Origin: Arthrobacter sp. AFG7.2 | GTDB lineage: Bacteria > Actinomycetota > Actinomycetes > Actinomycetales > Micrococcaceae | Direction: 5' to 3' | Assembly: GCF_002892835.1 (NCBI RefSeq) | Contig: NZ_PJMB01000016.1 | Span: forward strand, 1 to 50,791 | Length of the DNA: 50,791 bases | Shown here: piece by piece, positions 7,355 to 15,092 of the stretch | Numbering within the stretch: the stretch's first letter is position 1 | How the letters are laid out: every line of letters starts with the position of its first letter | Notes under the pieces: model-generated | Told to the model about the DNA's origin: nothing | Databases searched by the model: none | The model's input: the letters and a program-made list of their open reading frames with translations, nothing else | Position numbers and translations under genes: made by a program

Positions 7355-7440
7355 GATGCCAGTGTCCCACGCCGGGCCTGGACCACAGGCGTGAAGGCAG
7401 CCGGGAGCGTCACATAACCCCCTACCCTTCAGTAACGGTG

Positions 7441-7458
7441 AATGGTGCATGCTCCATT
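7441..7458. promoter_or_regulatory. Candidate TetR operator
   Basis: AATGGTGCATGCTCCATT is an 18-bp palindrome with one imperfect symmetric pair (16 of 18 bases symmetric), centred 23 bp before the TetR start and in the divergent promoter region of the thiamine-binding gene. Size and position fit autoregulation by a TetR dimer. Confidence 0.6.
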
Positions 7459-7472
7459 GCTAACCTTTTCGC

Positions 7473-8108
7473 ATGAGCCTCGCAGTCGCCCGCAAGCCGC
7501 TCCGCGCCGACGCTGCGCGGAACGTGGACAAGATCATCACAGCGGCGCGCCAGTGCTTCCGCGAGTTTGGGCCCGAAGTGCCGTTGCAGACCATCGCGGC
7601 AACGGCCGGAGTTGGCCCGGCAACCCTCTTCCGTAATTTCGCTGACAAAGAAGAGCTGGTTCTCGCCGCGCTCAACCGGCAGCTCCGCCTCACGGTGGAT
7701 CCGGTGATGGACGGTGCCCTCGCCGATATTGACGCGGCCGCCGGACTGTTCCGGGTCCTTGAGGCGCTGATGGCTGCTGCGAGTGCCGATGCCAACCTGT
7801 TGGGTGCCGTGGCAGGCAGGCGTGAGCTCCTGACCGGCATCACCGGATCGCTCATGGAATCCATGAGCGTGCTCCTTGTGCGCGCCCAGGGCCAGGGAAG
7901 CCTGCGGGAGGACATCTCGATGACTGACATGTTCCGGTTGCTGGCGATGCTCATCGGCGTGGTGGACACCATGGAACCCGGTTCCGACGCCTGGCGCCGC
8001 CCGCTGGCCCTGGTGGAGGACGCTATCCGGGCAGCAAGGCCCGCCCGCCCGCTTCCGGCCCACGTACCGGTTCCGGGCTCCGCCGTGGCAGGTCCACTGC
8101 CGGCCTAG
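7473..8108 (+). CDS. TetR family transcriptional regulator
   Basis: The 211-residue protein has an N-terminal TetR helix-turn-helix: ARNVDKIITAARQCFREFG, then LQTIAATAGVGPATLFRNFADKEELVLAAL (about residues 39-68). The C-terminal ligand domain is helical with no recognisable ligand signature and ends in a Pro/Ala-rich tail. TetR proteins normally repress their own gene and a neighbour until a small molecule binds. The 18-bp palindrome just upstream is the natural operator; the divergent thiamine-binding gene, and perhaps the O-methyltransferase behind it, are possible targets. Ligand unknown. Confidence 0.9.
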   Translation: MSLAVARKPLRADAARNVDKIITAARQCFREFGPEVPLQTIAATAGVGPATLFRNFADKEELVLAALNRQLRLTVDPVMDGALADIDAAAGLFRVLEALMAAASADANLLGAVAGRRELLTGITGSLMESMSVLLVRAQGQGSLREDISMTDMFRLLAMLIGVVDTMEPGSDAWRRPLALVEDAIRAARPARPLPAHVPVPGSAVAGPLPA

Positions 8109-8134
8109 CTCCCCGGGATCCGGGCAGGGGGAGC
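8108..8134 (+). terminator. Hairpin after the TetR gene
   Basis: GCTCCCC (8108-8114) pairs with GGGGAGC (8128-8134) around a 13-nt loop, starting on the last base of the stop codon. There is no T-tract. It is a possible factor-aided terminator. Confidence 0.35.
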
Positions 8135-8293
8135 GCGAACCCGCGCCGGTGCCCCCGAAATGGTCCCGTTGTGGGCGCGCAGGCGGTGCAATACACTCAA
8201 GGAGGGTTACGCAGCCAGCCCGCCTACGTGGCATGGAATGGAGTGACCCTTGAACCAGTTTGGCTATTTCCGGCGCACCATGGCCGTGTCACG

Positions 8294-8512
8294 ATGAACA
8301 GCTCCAAGCTGAACCACTATCTGAACGATCCCCGCGGGCCGGAGGAAGTCCTTCCCGGCCTGACTCCGGAAGAGCTGACAAACCTGCTGGACGGCCTGTA
8401 CCAAAACCTGGACACGCCAGAACCCGAATTCGGCGCGCAGGCCTGGTACGAAATGGCTGTCGAAGAAAGCTGCCGGCGCGCCGCTTCGCCTGACGGCTAC
8501 GGCGTGGCCTAG
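8294..8512 (+). CDS. Small hypothetical protein
   Basis: A 72-residue acidic protein (MNSSKLNHYLNDPRGPEEV...) with a helical middle, LTPEELTNLLDGLYQNLD, and a Cys-containing end, AVEESCRRAASPDGYGVA. I do not recognise a family. The start at 8294 is favoured over an upstream extension because the extension is low in typical coding pattern; no strong Shine-Dalgarno is visible, so the start is uncertain. A T-tailed hairpin terminator follows, supporting a real monocistronic gene. Confidence 0.5.
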   Translation: MNSSKLNHYLNDPRGPEEVLPGLTPEELTNLLDGLYQNLDTPEPEFGAQAWYEMAVEESCRRAASPDGYGVA

Positions 8513-8543
8513 CCAGCCTGCTGAGCCGGTAAGTGTCCTGACC

Positions 8544-8571
8544 GGCGTCACCCCCCGGACGCCCTCTTTTT
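8544..8571 (+). terminator. Rho-independent terminator
   Basis: GGCGTC (8544-8549) pairs with GACGCC (8558-8563), loop of 8 nt, followed by CTCTTTTT. It is placed 31 bp after the stop of the small gene. Confidence 0.6.
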
Positions 8572-8598
8572 GATGCAGTACCACTTCCCCACAGGGTC

Positions 8599-8955
8599 TT
8601 AACGTGATGGGCCCTGGCCGCCGTCGCCATGGTGCTCATTGGGAATGTGGTCCTTCGCTTCGGCGAGGTGCTGCTGCAGCTTTTCCTCCGCGTCCCGGCG
8701 GCGCCGGGCCGTATCCCGCATCTCCCTGGTGGCTTCCGAACCGCGCGGATCGAGATAGTTTTGCCGCGCCTTTCCGTGCTGCTCGGTTGATGGCGGGCGG
8801 GAAGCTTGTTTTTCGGCGGCTTTTGGTGGCATCTCCCGGTGGGCGGCGCCCTGGGGAGCCCCGGCACCTGCGCCTTCCGTACCAGGGTTCGGAGCACCAC
8901 CGTTCTCAGTGCCCTGCGCATCTTCCGGCTGTTCCGGACGTGACGGATTGTTCAT
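8599..8955 (-). CDS. Hydrophilic disordered hypothetical protein
   Basis: A 118-residue protein rich in Pro, Gly, Gln, Glu and Arg with no hydrophobic core. The N-terminal half looks disordered (GTENGGAPNPGTEGAGAGAP); the second half contains a charged helix, REMRDTARRRRDAEEKLQQHLAEAKDHI. A good AAGGAGGA site lies about 8 nt before the ATG at 8955, which decides the start over an upstream in-frame codon. No family recognised. The charged, helix-forming composition is like stress or desiccation proteins, but that is only a resemblance. Confidence 0.65.
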   Translation of the reverse strand: MNNPSRPEQPEDAQGTENGGAPNPGTEGAGAGAPQGAAHREMPPKAAEKQASRPPSTEQHGKARQNYLDPRGSEATREMRDTARRRRDAEEKLQQHLAEAKDHIPNEHHGDGGQGPSR

Positions 8956-9036
8956 CTCGGCTCCTCCTTGATGGCCGCCGCAGTGGAATGCGGCCCTGGT
9001 TCCAGTCCACCACACATCGGCCCCGGGATGGCTTTG

Positions 9037-9294
9037 CTACTCGCTGCCGGCTTCCCCCCTGGCATGAAGCTCCTGGCGCACCAACGCGTGCAGCGCCGGA
9101 ATCCGGGACGCAGGATCCAGGTCAAGCGACGTCCGCAGGCTTTGGGCCAGGAACTCCAGGTCCTCAGCCGGAACGTCGGTCAAGCCGGCAAACCGGGTGA
9201 AGAAGCGTTTGGCAGGGAGGCCCGCCCGCCGTCGAACGTTCTTTTTGTGGGGACGCCCGGCTCTTTCCCCGGCTGCATGCAGCTGATTTTCCAT
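9037..9294 (-). CDS. Small hypothetical protein
   Basis: An 85-residue basic/amphipathic protein beginning MENQLHAAGERAG, with a conserved-looking core RFFTRFAGLTDVPAEDLEFLAQSL and ALVRQELHARGE. An alternative GTG start lies two codons upstream. No signal peptide, membrane segment or known family is visible. It is transcribed towards the disordered-protein gene, 81 bp away on the same strand, so the two may form a unit. Coding status is moderately supported by its codon pattern and helical periodicity. Confidence 0.5.
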   Translation of the reverse strand: MENQLHAAGERAGRPHKKNVRRRAGLPAKRFFTRFAGLTDVPAEDLEFLAQSLRTSLDLDPASRIPALHALVRQELHARGEAGSE

Positions 9295-9404
9295 CGTCAC
9301 CGTTCATACGAGATCCCATGGCCGACTGCATAGCCGCTTTTATAGTACAACCGGACAGGACCGGCACAGGTGATGGTGCTCACAGCATTATTTCCTGCTG
9401 TTAA

Positions 9405-9716
9405 TCAGTTCCAGCCAAGGATGCGTAACAAGGCAGCCGTTCCCGCACCTGCGAGCACCACCACCAGGAATGGCGCCCGGAGCGCCAGGGCCACGCCGGC
9501 GGCCACCAGCGCTCCGAGTCTGGCGTCAGCGGCGAGGGACTGTCCCGTGGCAAAGGTGTTGACGACTGTCAGGGAGGCGAGCAATCCGATGGTCATGGTG
9601 CCTGCCACCCGCGACATCCTGGGGTCTTCCAGGAGCCGGGCGGGAACGAAATAGCCGACGAGCTTCCATGCGTAAGCAAGGGCACACGCGATCAGCAGCC
9701 ATATCCACAGGCTCAT
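9405..9716 (-). CDS. azlD: AzlD branched-chain amino acid exporter subunit
   Basis: The 103-residue protein is the small subunit of the AzlCD (BrnFE-type) exporter. It has about four hydrophobic helices: MSLWIWLLIACALAYAWKLV, then a loop with FVPARLLEDPRMSRVA, then TIGLLASLTVVNTFATGQ, and two Ala/Leu/Val-rich helices, including GVALALRAPFLVVVLAGAGT. The loop pattern before the second helix is typical of AzlD. Its ATG overlaps the azlC stop by 4 bp (ATGA), so translation is coupled. With AzlC it should export branched-chain amino acids or related compounds by proton antiport. Confidence 0.88.
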   Translation of the reverse strand: MSLWIWLLIACALAYAWKLVGYFVPARLLEDPRMSRVAGTMTIGLLASLTVVNTFATGQSLAADARLGALVAAGVALALRAPFLVVVLAGAGTAALLRILGWN

Positions 9717-10507
9717 TCGGCTGCTCCCGGACGTTCGTCGCTCGACGCGCCTGGAGAGAGCCTGCCGGGAGAGTGGCTGTCCTGCCTGCCATGGTGGTGG
9801 CGGTCCCGGTAGGGGTCCACGTCGGGCTCCAGGCCTTCATCGCTGCGGCCATGGCTGAACCACCCGATCACGGCTGCAACCACGGCCGCCACCAGGATGG
9901 GCACCCCGGCGGGGACGAACGGCACCGCGATGACAGTTGCCACGGCGCACACCACGGCAATGGCAACCGGCTCGCGTCCCTTGAGCCGCGGCCAGAGCAG
10001 CCCTAAAAAGGCGGCCACAGCGGCCCCGTCCAGACCCCACTGCTTGGGATCGCCCAGGCCGCTGCCGGCGAGCGCGCCGATGGCCGTGAAAAGGTTCCAC
10101 AGGACGTAGATGCCGATGCCGGCCGCCCAGAACCCGCGACGCTGCTCTGCCGGGTCAGTCTGGCCCGAGCTGGTTGCCGTGGATTCATCGATGGTCAGCT
10201 GGGCCGCAACGTATTTGCGCCAGCCCGTGGGGTGCAGGAGGGCGTTGAGCTGCATGCCGTAGATCCCGTTGCGCATGCCCAGGAGGGTGGCGGCGCTCAT
10301 GGCGGCAATGCCGGAGCCGCCGCCTGCCACCACGCCGATGAACGCGAACTGGGAGCCGCCGCTGAACAGGAGCAGGCTCAGCGCCATGGTCTGCCAGAAG
10401 GTGAGCCCGGAGGTAACGGAGAGCGCCCCGAAGGACACGCCGTACAGCCCGGTGGCGATACTGATGGAAATGCCCATCCTCACCGCCGGAGAGGCCAGCA
10501 GGTTCAC
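9713..10507 (-). CDS. azlC: AzlC branched-chain amino acid exporter permease
   Basis: This 264-residue protein is the large AzlC subunit: ATGLYGVSFGALSV, LLLFSGGSQFAFIGVV, MRNGIYGMQLNALL and QLTIDES are family motifs, followed by further membrane helices. After the last helix (near residue 215) it carries an unusual hydrophilic His/Arg/Asp-rich tail of about 45 residues. The GTG at 10507 overlaps the stop of the DoxX-like gene in a GTGA, so it is taken as the start although the frame is open much further upstream. It forms a coupled three-gene unit, doxX-like - azlC - azlD. Confidence 0.88.
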   Translation of the reverse strand: MNLLASPAVRMGISISIATGLYGVSFGALSVTSGLTFWQTMALSLLLFSGGSQFAFIGVVAGGGSGIAAMSAATLLGMRNGIYGMQLNALLHPTGWRKYVAAQLTIDESTATSSGQTDPAEQRRGFWAAGIGIYVLWNLFTAIGALAGSGLGDPKQWGLDGAAVAAFLGLLWPRLKGREPVAIAVVCAVATVIAVPFVPAGVPILVAAVVAAVIGWFSHGRSDEGLEPDVDPYRDRHHHGRQDSHSPGRLSPGASSDERPGAAE

Positions 10508-11022
10508 GGGCGGGCTCTCCCGGTCTCCCGCCGCAGGCTCCAGGCCCAGGCTATGAGCGGGGCCTGGAGCGGAAGCCTCAGGGTGTGCACCCTCTTCCGG
10601 GCCCGGCTTCCCTGCGGTCCGTAAGCCTGCCGGAGCGCGTCGAGGTGTCCTGCCAGGAAGGCGGTGAACATGATCGCCGTGCCCGTCGCGGTCACCCTGC
10701 GCGTTGCCGGGATGAGGATTCCGACGGCGGCTGCCAGTTCCACGAGTCCGCTGAGCGCGATCCATTCCTCCCGTGAGAGGAGGGCAAGCGGATGCGCCGA
10801 CGCGGCACCGCGCGAGGCACCACCGTCGGACATCCCTGCAGCAGCGGCAAGCCCGGCAGCGGTGCTGCCGGAAGGAGCGTCCTCGCGGCAGAGGTAGTCC
10901 GGTACCACCTGGCGGTAGAAGCCTGGGTCACGGAAATGTTTCATGGCGCTGGCCAGCAGCAGCGTACTCATGGCTGCAGCTGACAGGTTTTGGACGGCCC
11001 GGCCGGAGCGGGGAAAAGGCAT
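10504..11022 (-). CDS. DoxX-like membrane protein
   Basis: The roughly 172-residue protein has four hydrophobic stretches of DoxX/MauE type: LSAAAMSTLLLASAMKHFRDPGFYRQ, EWIALSGLVELAAAVGILIPATRR, VTATGTAIMFTAFLAGHLDAL and a last weak helix, LPLQAPLIAWAWSL. The pattern GLVELAAAVGILIP is a family hallmark. DoxX-like proteins are small membrane proteins tied to redox or surface chemistry, with no assigned reaction here. An insertion of about 35 polar residues sits between helices 1 and 2. The ATG at 11022 is used; a TTG four codons earlier is possible. Translational coupling to azlC is unusual company. Confidence 0.72.
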   Translation of the reverse strand: MPFPRSGRAVQNLSAAAMSTLLLASAMKHFRDPGFYRQVVPDYLCREDAPSGSTAAGLAAAAGMSDGGASRGAASAHPLALLSREEWIALSGLVELAAAVGILIPATRRVTATGTAIMFTAFLAGHLDALRQAYGPQGSRARKRVHTLRLPLQAPLIAWAWSLRRETGRARP

Positions 11023-11082
11023 GGCTCCACTCAATCACAGGCAGGGCGGGCACCTTAAACCGTCGGGCCCGGGCCCGCTCCC

Positions 11083-11982
11083 CTACCTTCCCTGCGCCGG
11101 GGCCACCTGCAGCTGACCCAGCACCCTGGCAGGTACGTTGGTGGTGATCTCCTGGATTCCCAATCCCGCACACACCGCAACATCCTGCTCCGAGTCCACC
11201 GTCCACACGCGGAAGCGCCGGCCGGAAGCAAGCCAGCGGCGGACGGTGGAGGGATGCTTGCGCACATATTCGATGCCGGGCCCGGCGAGGCCAACCTCGC
11301 CATTGTTTAGGATCCTCTCGCCTTCCACCTGGGCGGCCTTCATCATGTTGGCGATTGCGCCCCCTGCAATCAGCCCGAATCCCAGTCCGCCGCGGATCAC
11401 CCGGATGTCCACGTCGTCCACCAGCTGGCAGATGAATTCCGGCGGGACAGCAGCGAGCAGGTGCCGGACAGAGTCCGGGCTGAAACTCATGAACGTCACG
11501 GAGATGTTCCCTATCGAGGAACTCACGGCGTCCCAGCCCTCGCTCCGCAGCACCTCAAGCACGCGGTCCTCCAGCTTAAGCTGGTAGGGGCTGGGATGCT
11601 TGAGCTCGATGGCCAGTTTCACCGGCCGTCCGGCACCCCGGAGGATTTCCAGGAGCTCCGGAAGGGTCAGCAACTGTTCGGACCGTGCACCGTACAGCTC
11701 CGGGATGCGGACGCCCTTCCAGGATGAGAAATCCAGGCGCCGGAGCTCCCGCAGCGTCCGTTCCGCCACCGGCCCGGTACCGTCCGAGGTCCGGTCCAGG
11801 TTGGCGTCATGCAGGAGGACAACGTGCTGGTCACGGGTCAGGTGCACGTCGCACTCCACGCCGTCGGCGCCGTCGGCCAGGGCCTGGCGGTAGGCGGCAC
11901 GGGTATGTTCGGCAAATGCGGCACTCGATCCCCGATGGGCAAACACCAGGGGCCGCTGCGGCGCTGACTCGTCAGTAGTCAT
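11083..11982 (-). CDS. Glycerophosphodiester phosphodiesterase
   Basis: The 299-residue TIM-barrel enzyme hydrolyses glycerophosphodiesters (deacylated phospholipids) to glycerol 3-phosphate and an alcohol. Catalytic pattern: HRG with His16-Arg17, Glu43 and Asp45 in GVECDVHLTRD, and His58 in LLHDANLDRTSDGTG. The usual PENT box after HRG is replaced by AEHT, a mild deviation seen in some members. C-terminal RFRVWTVDSEQD is the conserved WTVN-like segment. There is no signal peptide, so it is cytoplasmic. The gene lies 60 bp upstream of the doxX-azlCD unit on the same strand. Confidence 0.9.
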   Translation of the reverse strand: MTTDESAPQRPLVFAHRGSSAAFAEHTRAAYRQALADGADGVECDVHLTRDQHVVLLHDANLDRTSDGTGPVAERTLRELRRLDFSSWKGVRIPELYGARSEQLLTLPELLEILRGAGRPVKLAIELKHPSPYQLKLEDRVLEVLRSEGWDAVSSSIGNISVTFMSFSPDSVRHLLAAVPPEFICQLVDDVDIRVIRGGLGFGLIAGGAIANMMKAAQVEGERILNNGEVGLAGPGIEYVRKHPSTVRRWLASGRRFRVWTVDSEQDVAVCAGLGIQEITTNVPARVLGQLQVAPAQGR

Positions 11983-12031
11983 GGAGCCACGGTAGCGGAC
12001 CCGCCCCGTCCTGCGGGACTAGGCTTGGCAC

Positions 12032-13390
12032 ATGCAGGTGAACTCTGAGCCAACTACCCGGGAAGCACCCACCAGGCCCGCCCCTTCCGCACCCCCCGGC
12101 GCAACGGGCCGCACAACGGCCCGCGCCGCCGTCGGCCATGCCCTGAGTGAGGGTGACGCCGAAAAGGCGGCAGCGCTGCGGAAGATGAAACTGGTGGCGC
12201 TCGGGCTGCTGGTGGTGATGGCGGTGATTTTTGTCTTCGCGTTCGCGCTGCAGAAGGAGTATCCGTGGCTTCAGTACGTGCGGGCGGCGGCCGAGGGCGG
12301 CATGGTTGGCGCGCTTGCTGACTGGTTCGCTGTTACGGCGCTGTTTAAGTACCCCATGGGCATTAAGATTCCGCACACTGCCATCATTCCGCGCCGGAAG
12401 GACCAGATCGGCGCCTCTTTGGGCGAGTTCGTGGAGACCAATTTCCTTTCGGAGCAGGTGGTCCAGGACAAGCTGGCCAGCGTGAACATTGCGCGCAGGG
12501 CGGGTGAGTGGCTTGCCACGCCCGCAGGCTCGGAGCGGGTGGCCAAGGAAGGCGCCGCCGTCATCCGCGGCCTGTTCAAGGTACTGAATGACGACGACGT
12601 CCAGACGGTCATCGAGGGAATGGTGCGCAAGCACCTGCTGGCTCCCCCGTGGGGACCGCCGGTGGGCAAGCTGGCGGAACGGATTTTCCACGACGGGCAC
12701 CACCACAAACTGGTAGACCTGCTGGTGGACCGCGCGGCCGACTGGGTGGACGACAACCACGAAACGGTCACGCACCTGGTGTCCGACCGCTCCCCCACCT
12801 GGGTGCCGCAGTTCGTGGACGGGCTGGTGGGTGACAAGGTCTATGTGGAGATCCTGAAATTCGTCCGTGCGGTACAGGCCGACCCCAACCACCAGGTACG
12901 GCAGTCCATCGACAAGTACCTGAACGACCTGGCGCAGGACCTGCAGCACGATCCCGCGATGATCGCCCGGGCTGAGGACATCAAAGCGCAGGTCCTGGGC
13001 GATCCCGAGGTCCGCGAACTTGCCTCCCGCACCTGGGGCACCGTCAAGAACGCGCTGCTGGGCGCCGTCGATGATCCGGACAGTGAACTGACCGTCAAAT
13101 TCAAGGCGGCCGTGCGGGACTTCGGCTCCCGGCTGGTCAGCGACCCTGAACTGGCCGGGAAGGTCAACGCGTGGATCGGCGACGCCGCGGGCTACCTGGT
13201 GCGGACGTACAGGTCGGACATCGCCGGTGTGATCACGGATACCGTGGCCCGCTGGGACGCCGAAGAGACGTCGCAGAAGATCGAACTGCAGGTGGGCAAG
13301 GACCTGCAGTTCATCCGGATCAACGGCACCGTGGTGGGCGCCTTGGCAGGGCTTGCCATCTTTACGGTGGCGCACCTGATTTTCGGCTAG
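12032..13390 (+). CDS. DUF445 family membrane protein
   Basis: The 452-residue protein fits DUF445 (YheB/YtlR-like). A disordered Pro/Thr-rich start is followed by a membrane helix (about 54-72, LVALGLLVVMAVIFVFAFAL) and the signature AAAEGGMVGALADWFAVTAL and PHTAIIPRRKDQIG; then comes a long helical region and a final helix, GALAGLAIFTVAHLIFG. The architecture suggests a coiled extramembrane domain between two anchors. Molecular function unknown. Its stop codon overlaps that of the convergent pxpA gene. Confidence 0.9.
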   Translation: MQVNSEPTTREAPTRPAPSAPPGATGRTTARAAVGHALSEGDAEKAAALRKMKLVALGLLVVMAVIFVFAFALQKEYPWLQYVRAAAEGGMVGALADWFAVTALFKYPMGIKIPHTAIIPRRKDQIGASLGEFVETNFLSEQVVQDKLASVNIARRAGEWLATPAGSERVAKEGAAVIRGLFKVLNDDDVQTVIEGMVRKHLLAPPWGPPVGKLAERIFHDGHHHKLVDLLVDRAADWVDDNHETVTHLVSDRSPTWVPQFVDGLVGDKVYVEILKFVRAVQADPNHQVRQSIDKYLNDLAQDLQHDPAMIARAEDIKAQVLGDPEVRELASRTWGTVKNALLGAVDDPDSELTVKFKAAVRDFGSRLVSDPELAGKVNAWIGDAAGYLVRTYRSDIAGVITDTVARWDAEETSQKIELQVGKDLQFIRINGTVVGALAGLAIFTVAHLIFG

Positions 13391-14136
13391 GCGAAGGACT
13401 CCAGCCCGATGCCGGCAGCTTCCAGCCCCGCCCGGACAGCGGCGGCCATCTCCACGGCACCCGGCGTGTCACCGTGGATGCACAGGGAATCCGGGCGGAC
13501 CTGCACCACCGTGCCGTCAACAGCCACCACCTCGCCCTTGGCAGCCAGCCGCACCGCCCGCTCGACGATCGCGTCGACGTCGTGCAACACGGCACCCTCC
13601 TGCGAGCGCGGCACCAGCGTGCCGTCCCCACGATAGGCGCGGTCCACGAAGGCCTCGATGAACACCGGGTGCCCGGCGTCCCGGGCCTGCTTCAGCAGCT
13701 CAGAGTCCGGCAGCCCCAGGATGGGAAGGCCCGGATCATAGGCGTTCACCGCGGCAACCACGGCAGAGGCCTGTTCAGCGTCGTGCACCAGCCGGTTATA
13801 GAGGGCTCCGTGCGGTTTCACGTAGTCCACTGAGGCACCCACGGCGTGGGCCACGCCGTCGAGCGCTCCCAGCTGGTACAGCACATCGCCGAACAGCTCG
13901 TCGAAGCTCATGTCCAGGGAGCGGCGGCCGAAACCGGCCAGGTCCCGGTACCCAACGTGGGCGCCGACGGTCACGTCGAGTTCATAGGCCGCCCGGCAGC
14001 TGTCCAGCATGGTGACGGGATCCCCGGCATGGAAGCCGCAGGCAACGTTGGCGCTGGTGAGCAGCTGGAACATCGAGGCGTCGTCCCCCATCTTCCAGGA
14101 GCCGAATGATTCGCCGAGGTCAGCGTTAAGATCCAA
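13387..14136 (-). CDS. pxpA: LamB/YcsF family protein (5-oxoprolinase subunit A)
   Basis: The 249-residue protein carries the family blocks DLNADLGESFG, NVACGFHAGDP, YVKPHGALYN, FVDRAYRGDGTLVPR and CIHGDTPGAV. With PxpB and PxpC it would form the ATP-dependent 5-oxoprolinase that opens pyroglutamate to glutamate. No pxpB or pxpC is in this window, so it is an orphan here. The start is taken as TTG at 14136: GGAAGG lies about 8 nt upstream and the family begins at this DLN. The start overlaps the end of the EcsC gene by 11 bp, an odd coupling. Confidence 0.88.
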   Translation of the reverse strand: MDLNADLGESFGSWKMGDDASMFQLLTSANVACGFHAGDPVTMLDSCRAAYELDVTVGAHVGYRDLAGFGRRSLDMSFDELFGDVLYQLGALDGVAHAVGASVDYVKPHGALYNRLVHDAEQASAVVAAVNAYDPGLPILGLPDSELLKQARDAGHPVFIEAFVDRAYRGDGTLVPRSQEGAVLHDVDAIVERAVRLAAKGEVVAVDGTVVQVRPDSLCIHGDTPGAVEMAAAVRAGLEAAGIGLESFA

Positions 14137-14932
14137 AAGTATTGCCTTCCAGCATGTGGTTGTCCGGGGCTGCAGCCGCGGCTTTAAGCTCTCCGGGGAT
14201 GGTGTCCGGCATGGGCCCGAACGCCTCCTTGGCATTGGCCACCACCGCGCGGCCCATCATGAGGTTGCCGGCTCCGCCTACAACGGCGCCGATGCCAAAC
14301 GGGAGCGCCCGCCCGAACAGCGCGGTCCCCTGCCGCTTGAGGAGGTTCTTGAGGAACGCTTTCTGGATTCTGTTCCGGATGCTGCCGAAGCCCGGCACCG
14401 GCATGGACTTGGACAGGACGTTGCCCCAGGTCTTCGTGGCATTCATGCCGCTGCCGGCCGCCTGGCCGCTGAGTGTCCCCAGAAGCGCGGTCCCTTCCTC
14501 GCCCAGCATGATGGCCATGACCATGGTGCTGGCCTTTTCGGGGTTGGTGAGCCTGATCCCGTGCAGTTCGGCGAGGGAGGTGGAGTAGAGGGCTGTCGCT
14601 TCCAGGAACCCGACGGTGGCAGCGGCAGAGAGCCCGAGCGACGCGACAGTGCCGACACCGGGCACGACGGCGCTTGCACCAACCAGCGCACCGCCACCGG
14701 TGACCGCGCGCAGGTAGTCACGTTCCAAAATGTCCGCAAGCTGCGCGGCGGTGGCCCGGGGATGCTTCTTCTGCAGCCTGCGGATGTAGGCCACCACCAG
14801 CGGGCGCTGGATCTCCACCGCTTTCAGGAGCATGTTGTGGACACCCGGTTTGGGCTTTCCATCTGCGTCGAACACCGCACTGTGGGCGGTTTCCTGTGCG
14901 ATTCGTACTGCCGGGTTGCTGCGCTTGGCCAT
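14126..14932 (-). CDS. EcsC family protein
   Basis: The 268-residue protein has the EcsC pattern: a charged N-terminal region, then GGGALVGASAVVPGVGTVASLGLSAAATVGFLEATALYSTSLAELHGI, a glycine/alanine-rich hydrophobic segment that may insert into or cross the membrane, and later LPFGIGAVVGGAGNLMMGR. EcsC proteins accompany ABC or stress functions but have no defined activity. The ATG at 14932 has AGGGG upstream; a GTG two codons earlier is possible. A TAAG-N4-CTTA palindrome stands about 50 nt upstream. The pxpA gene begins inside its last codons. Confidence 0.8.
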   Translation of the reverse strand: MAKRSNPAVRIAQETAHSAVFDADGKPKPGVHNMLLKAVEIQRPLVVAYIRRLQKKHPRATAAQLADILERDYLRAVTGGGALVGASAVVPGVGTVASLGLSAAATVGFLEATALYSTSLAELHGIRLTNPEKASTMVMAIMLGEEGTALLGTLSGQAAGSGMNATKTWGNVLSKSMPVPGFGSIRNRIQKAFLKNLLKRQGTALFGRALPFGIGAVVGGAGNLMMGRAVVANAKEAFGPMPDTIPGELKAAAAAPDNHMLEGNTFGS

Positions 14933-14982
14933 GGTCACCCCTGTTTGTCTCGCCGGCCATCCTGATGCCGGAATTCCTAATA

Positions 14983-14996
14983 CTAAGGTTGCTTAA
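14983..14996 (-). promoter_or_regulatory. TAAG-N4-CTTA palindrome upstream of the EcsC gene
   Basis: Reading towards the gene: TTAAGCAACCTTAG, flanked by TAATG on one side and TATTAG on the other, extending the symmetry to TAAT...ATTA. It lies 50 nt before the ATG, nearly the same distance as at dps and the DUF6458 gene. Confidence 0.5.
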
Positions 14997-15092
14997 CATT
15001 AGGCCATCGCAGGAGCTGTTCCCCACCCGGGCCCCAGTGAAGGCGGCCTGGCTGGGCTCCCTTGGGACAGGCCCAAAGCCTAGACTTACCCT

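Noticed and set aside
11972..13375. 467-codon open frame on the minus strand
   Set aside because: Exact antisense of the DUF445 gene; rich in His/Gln/Arg as expected for a GC-rich shadow frame.
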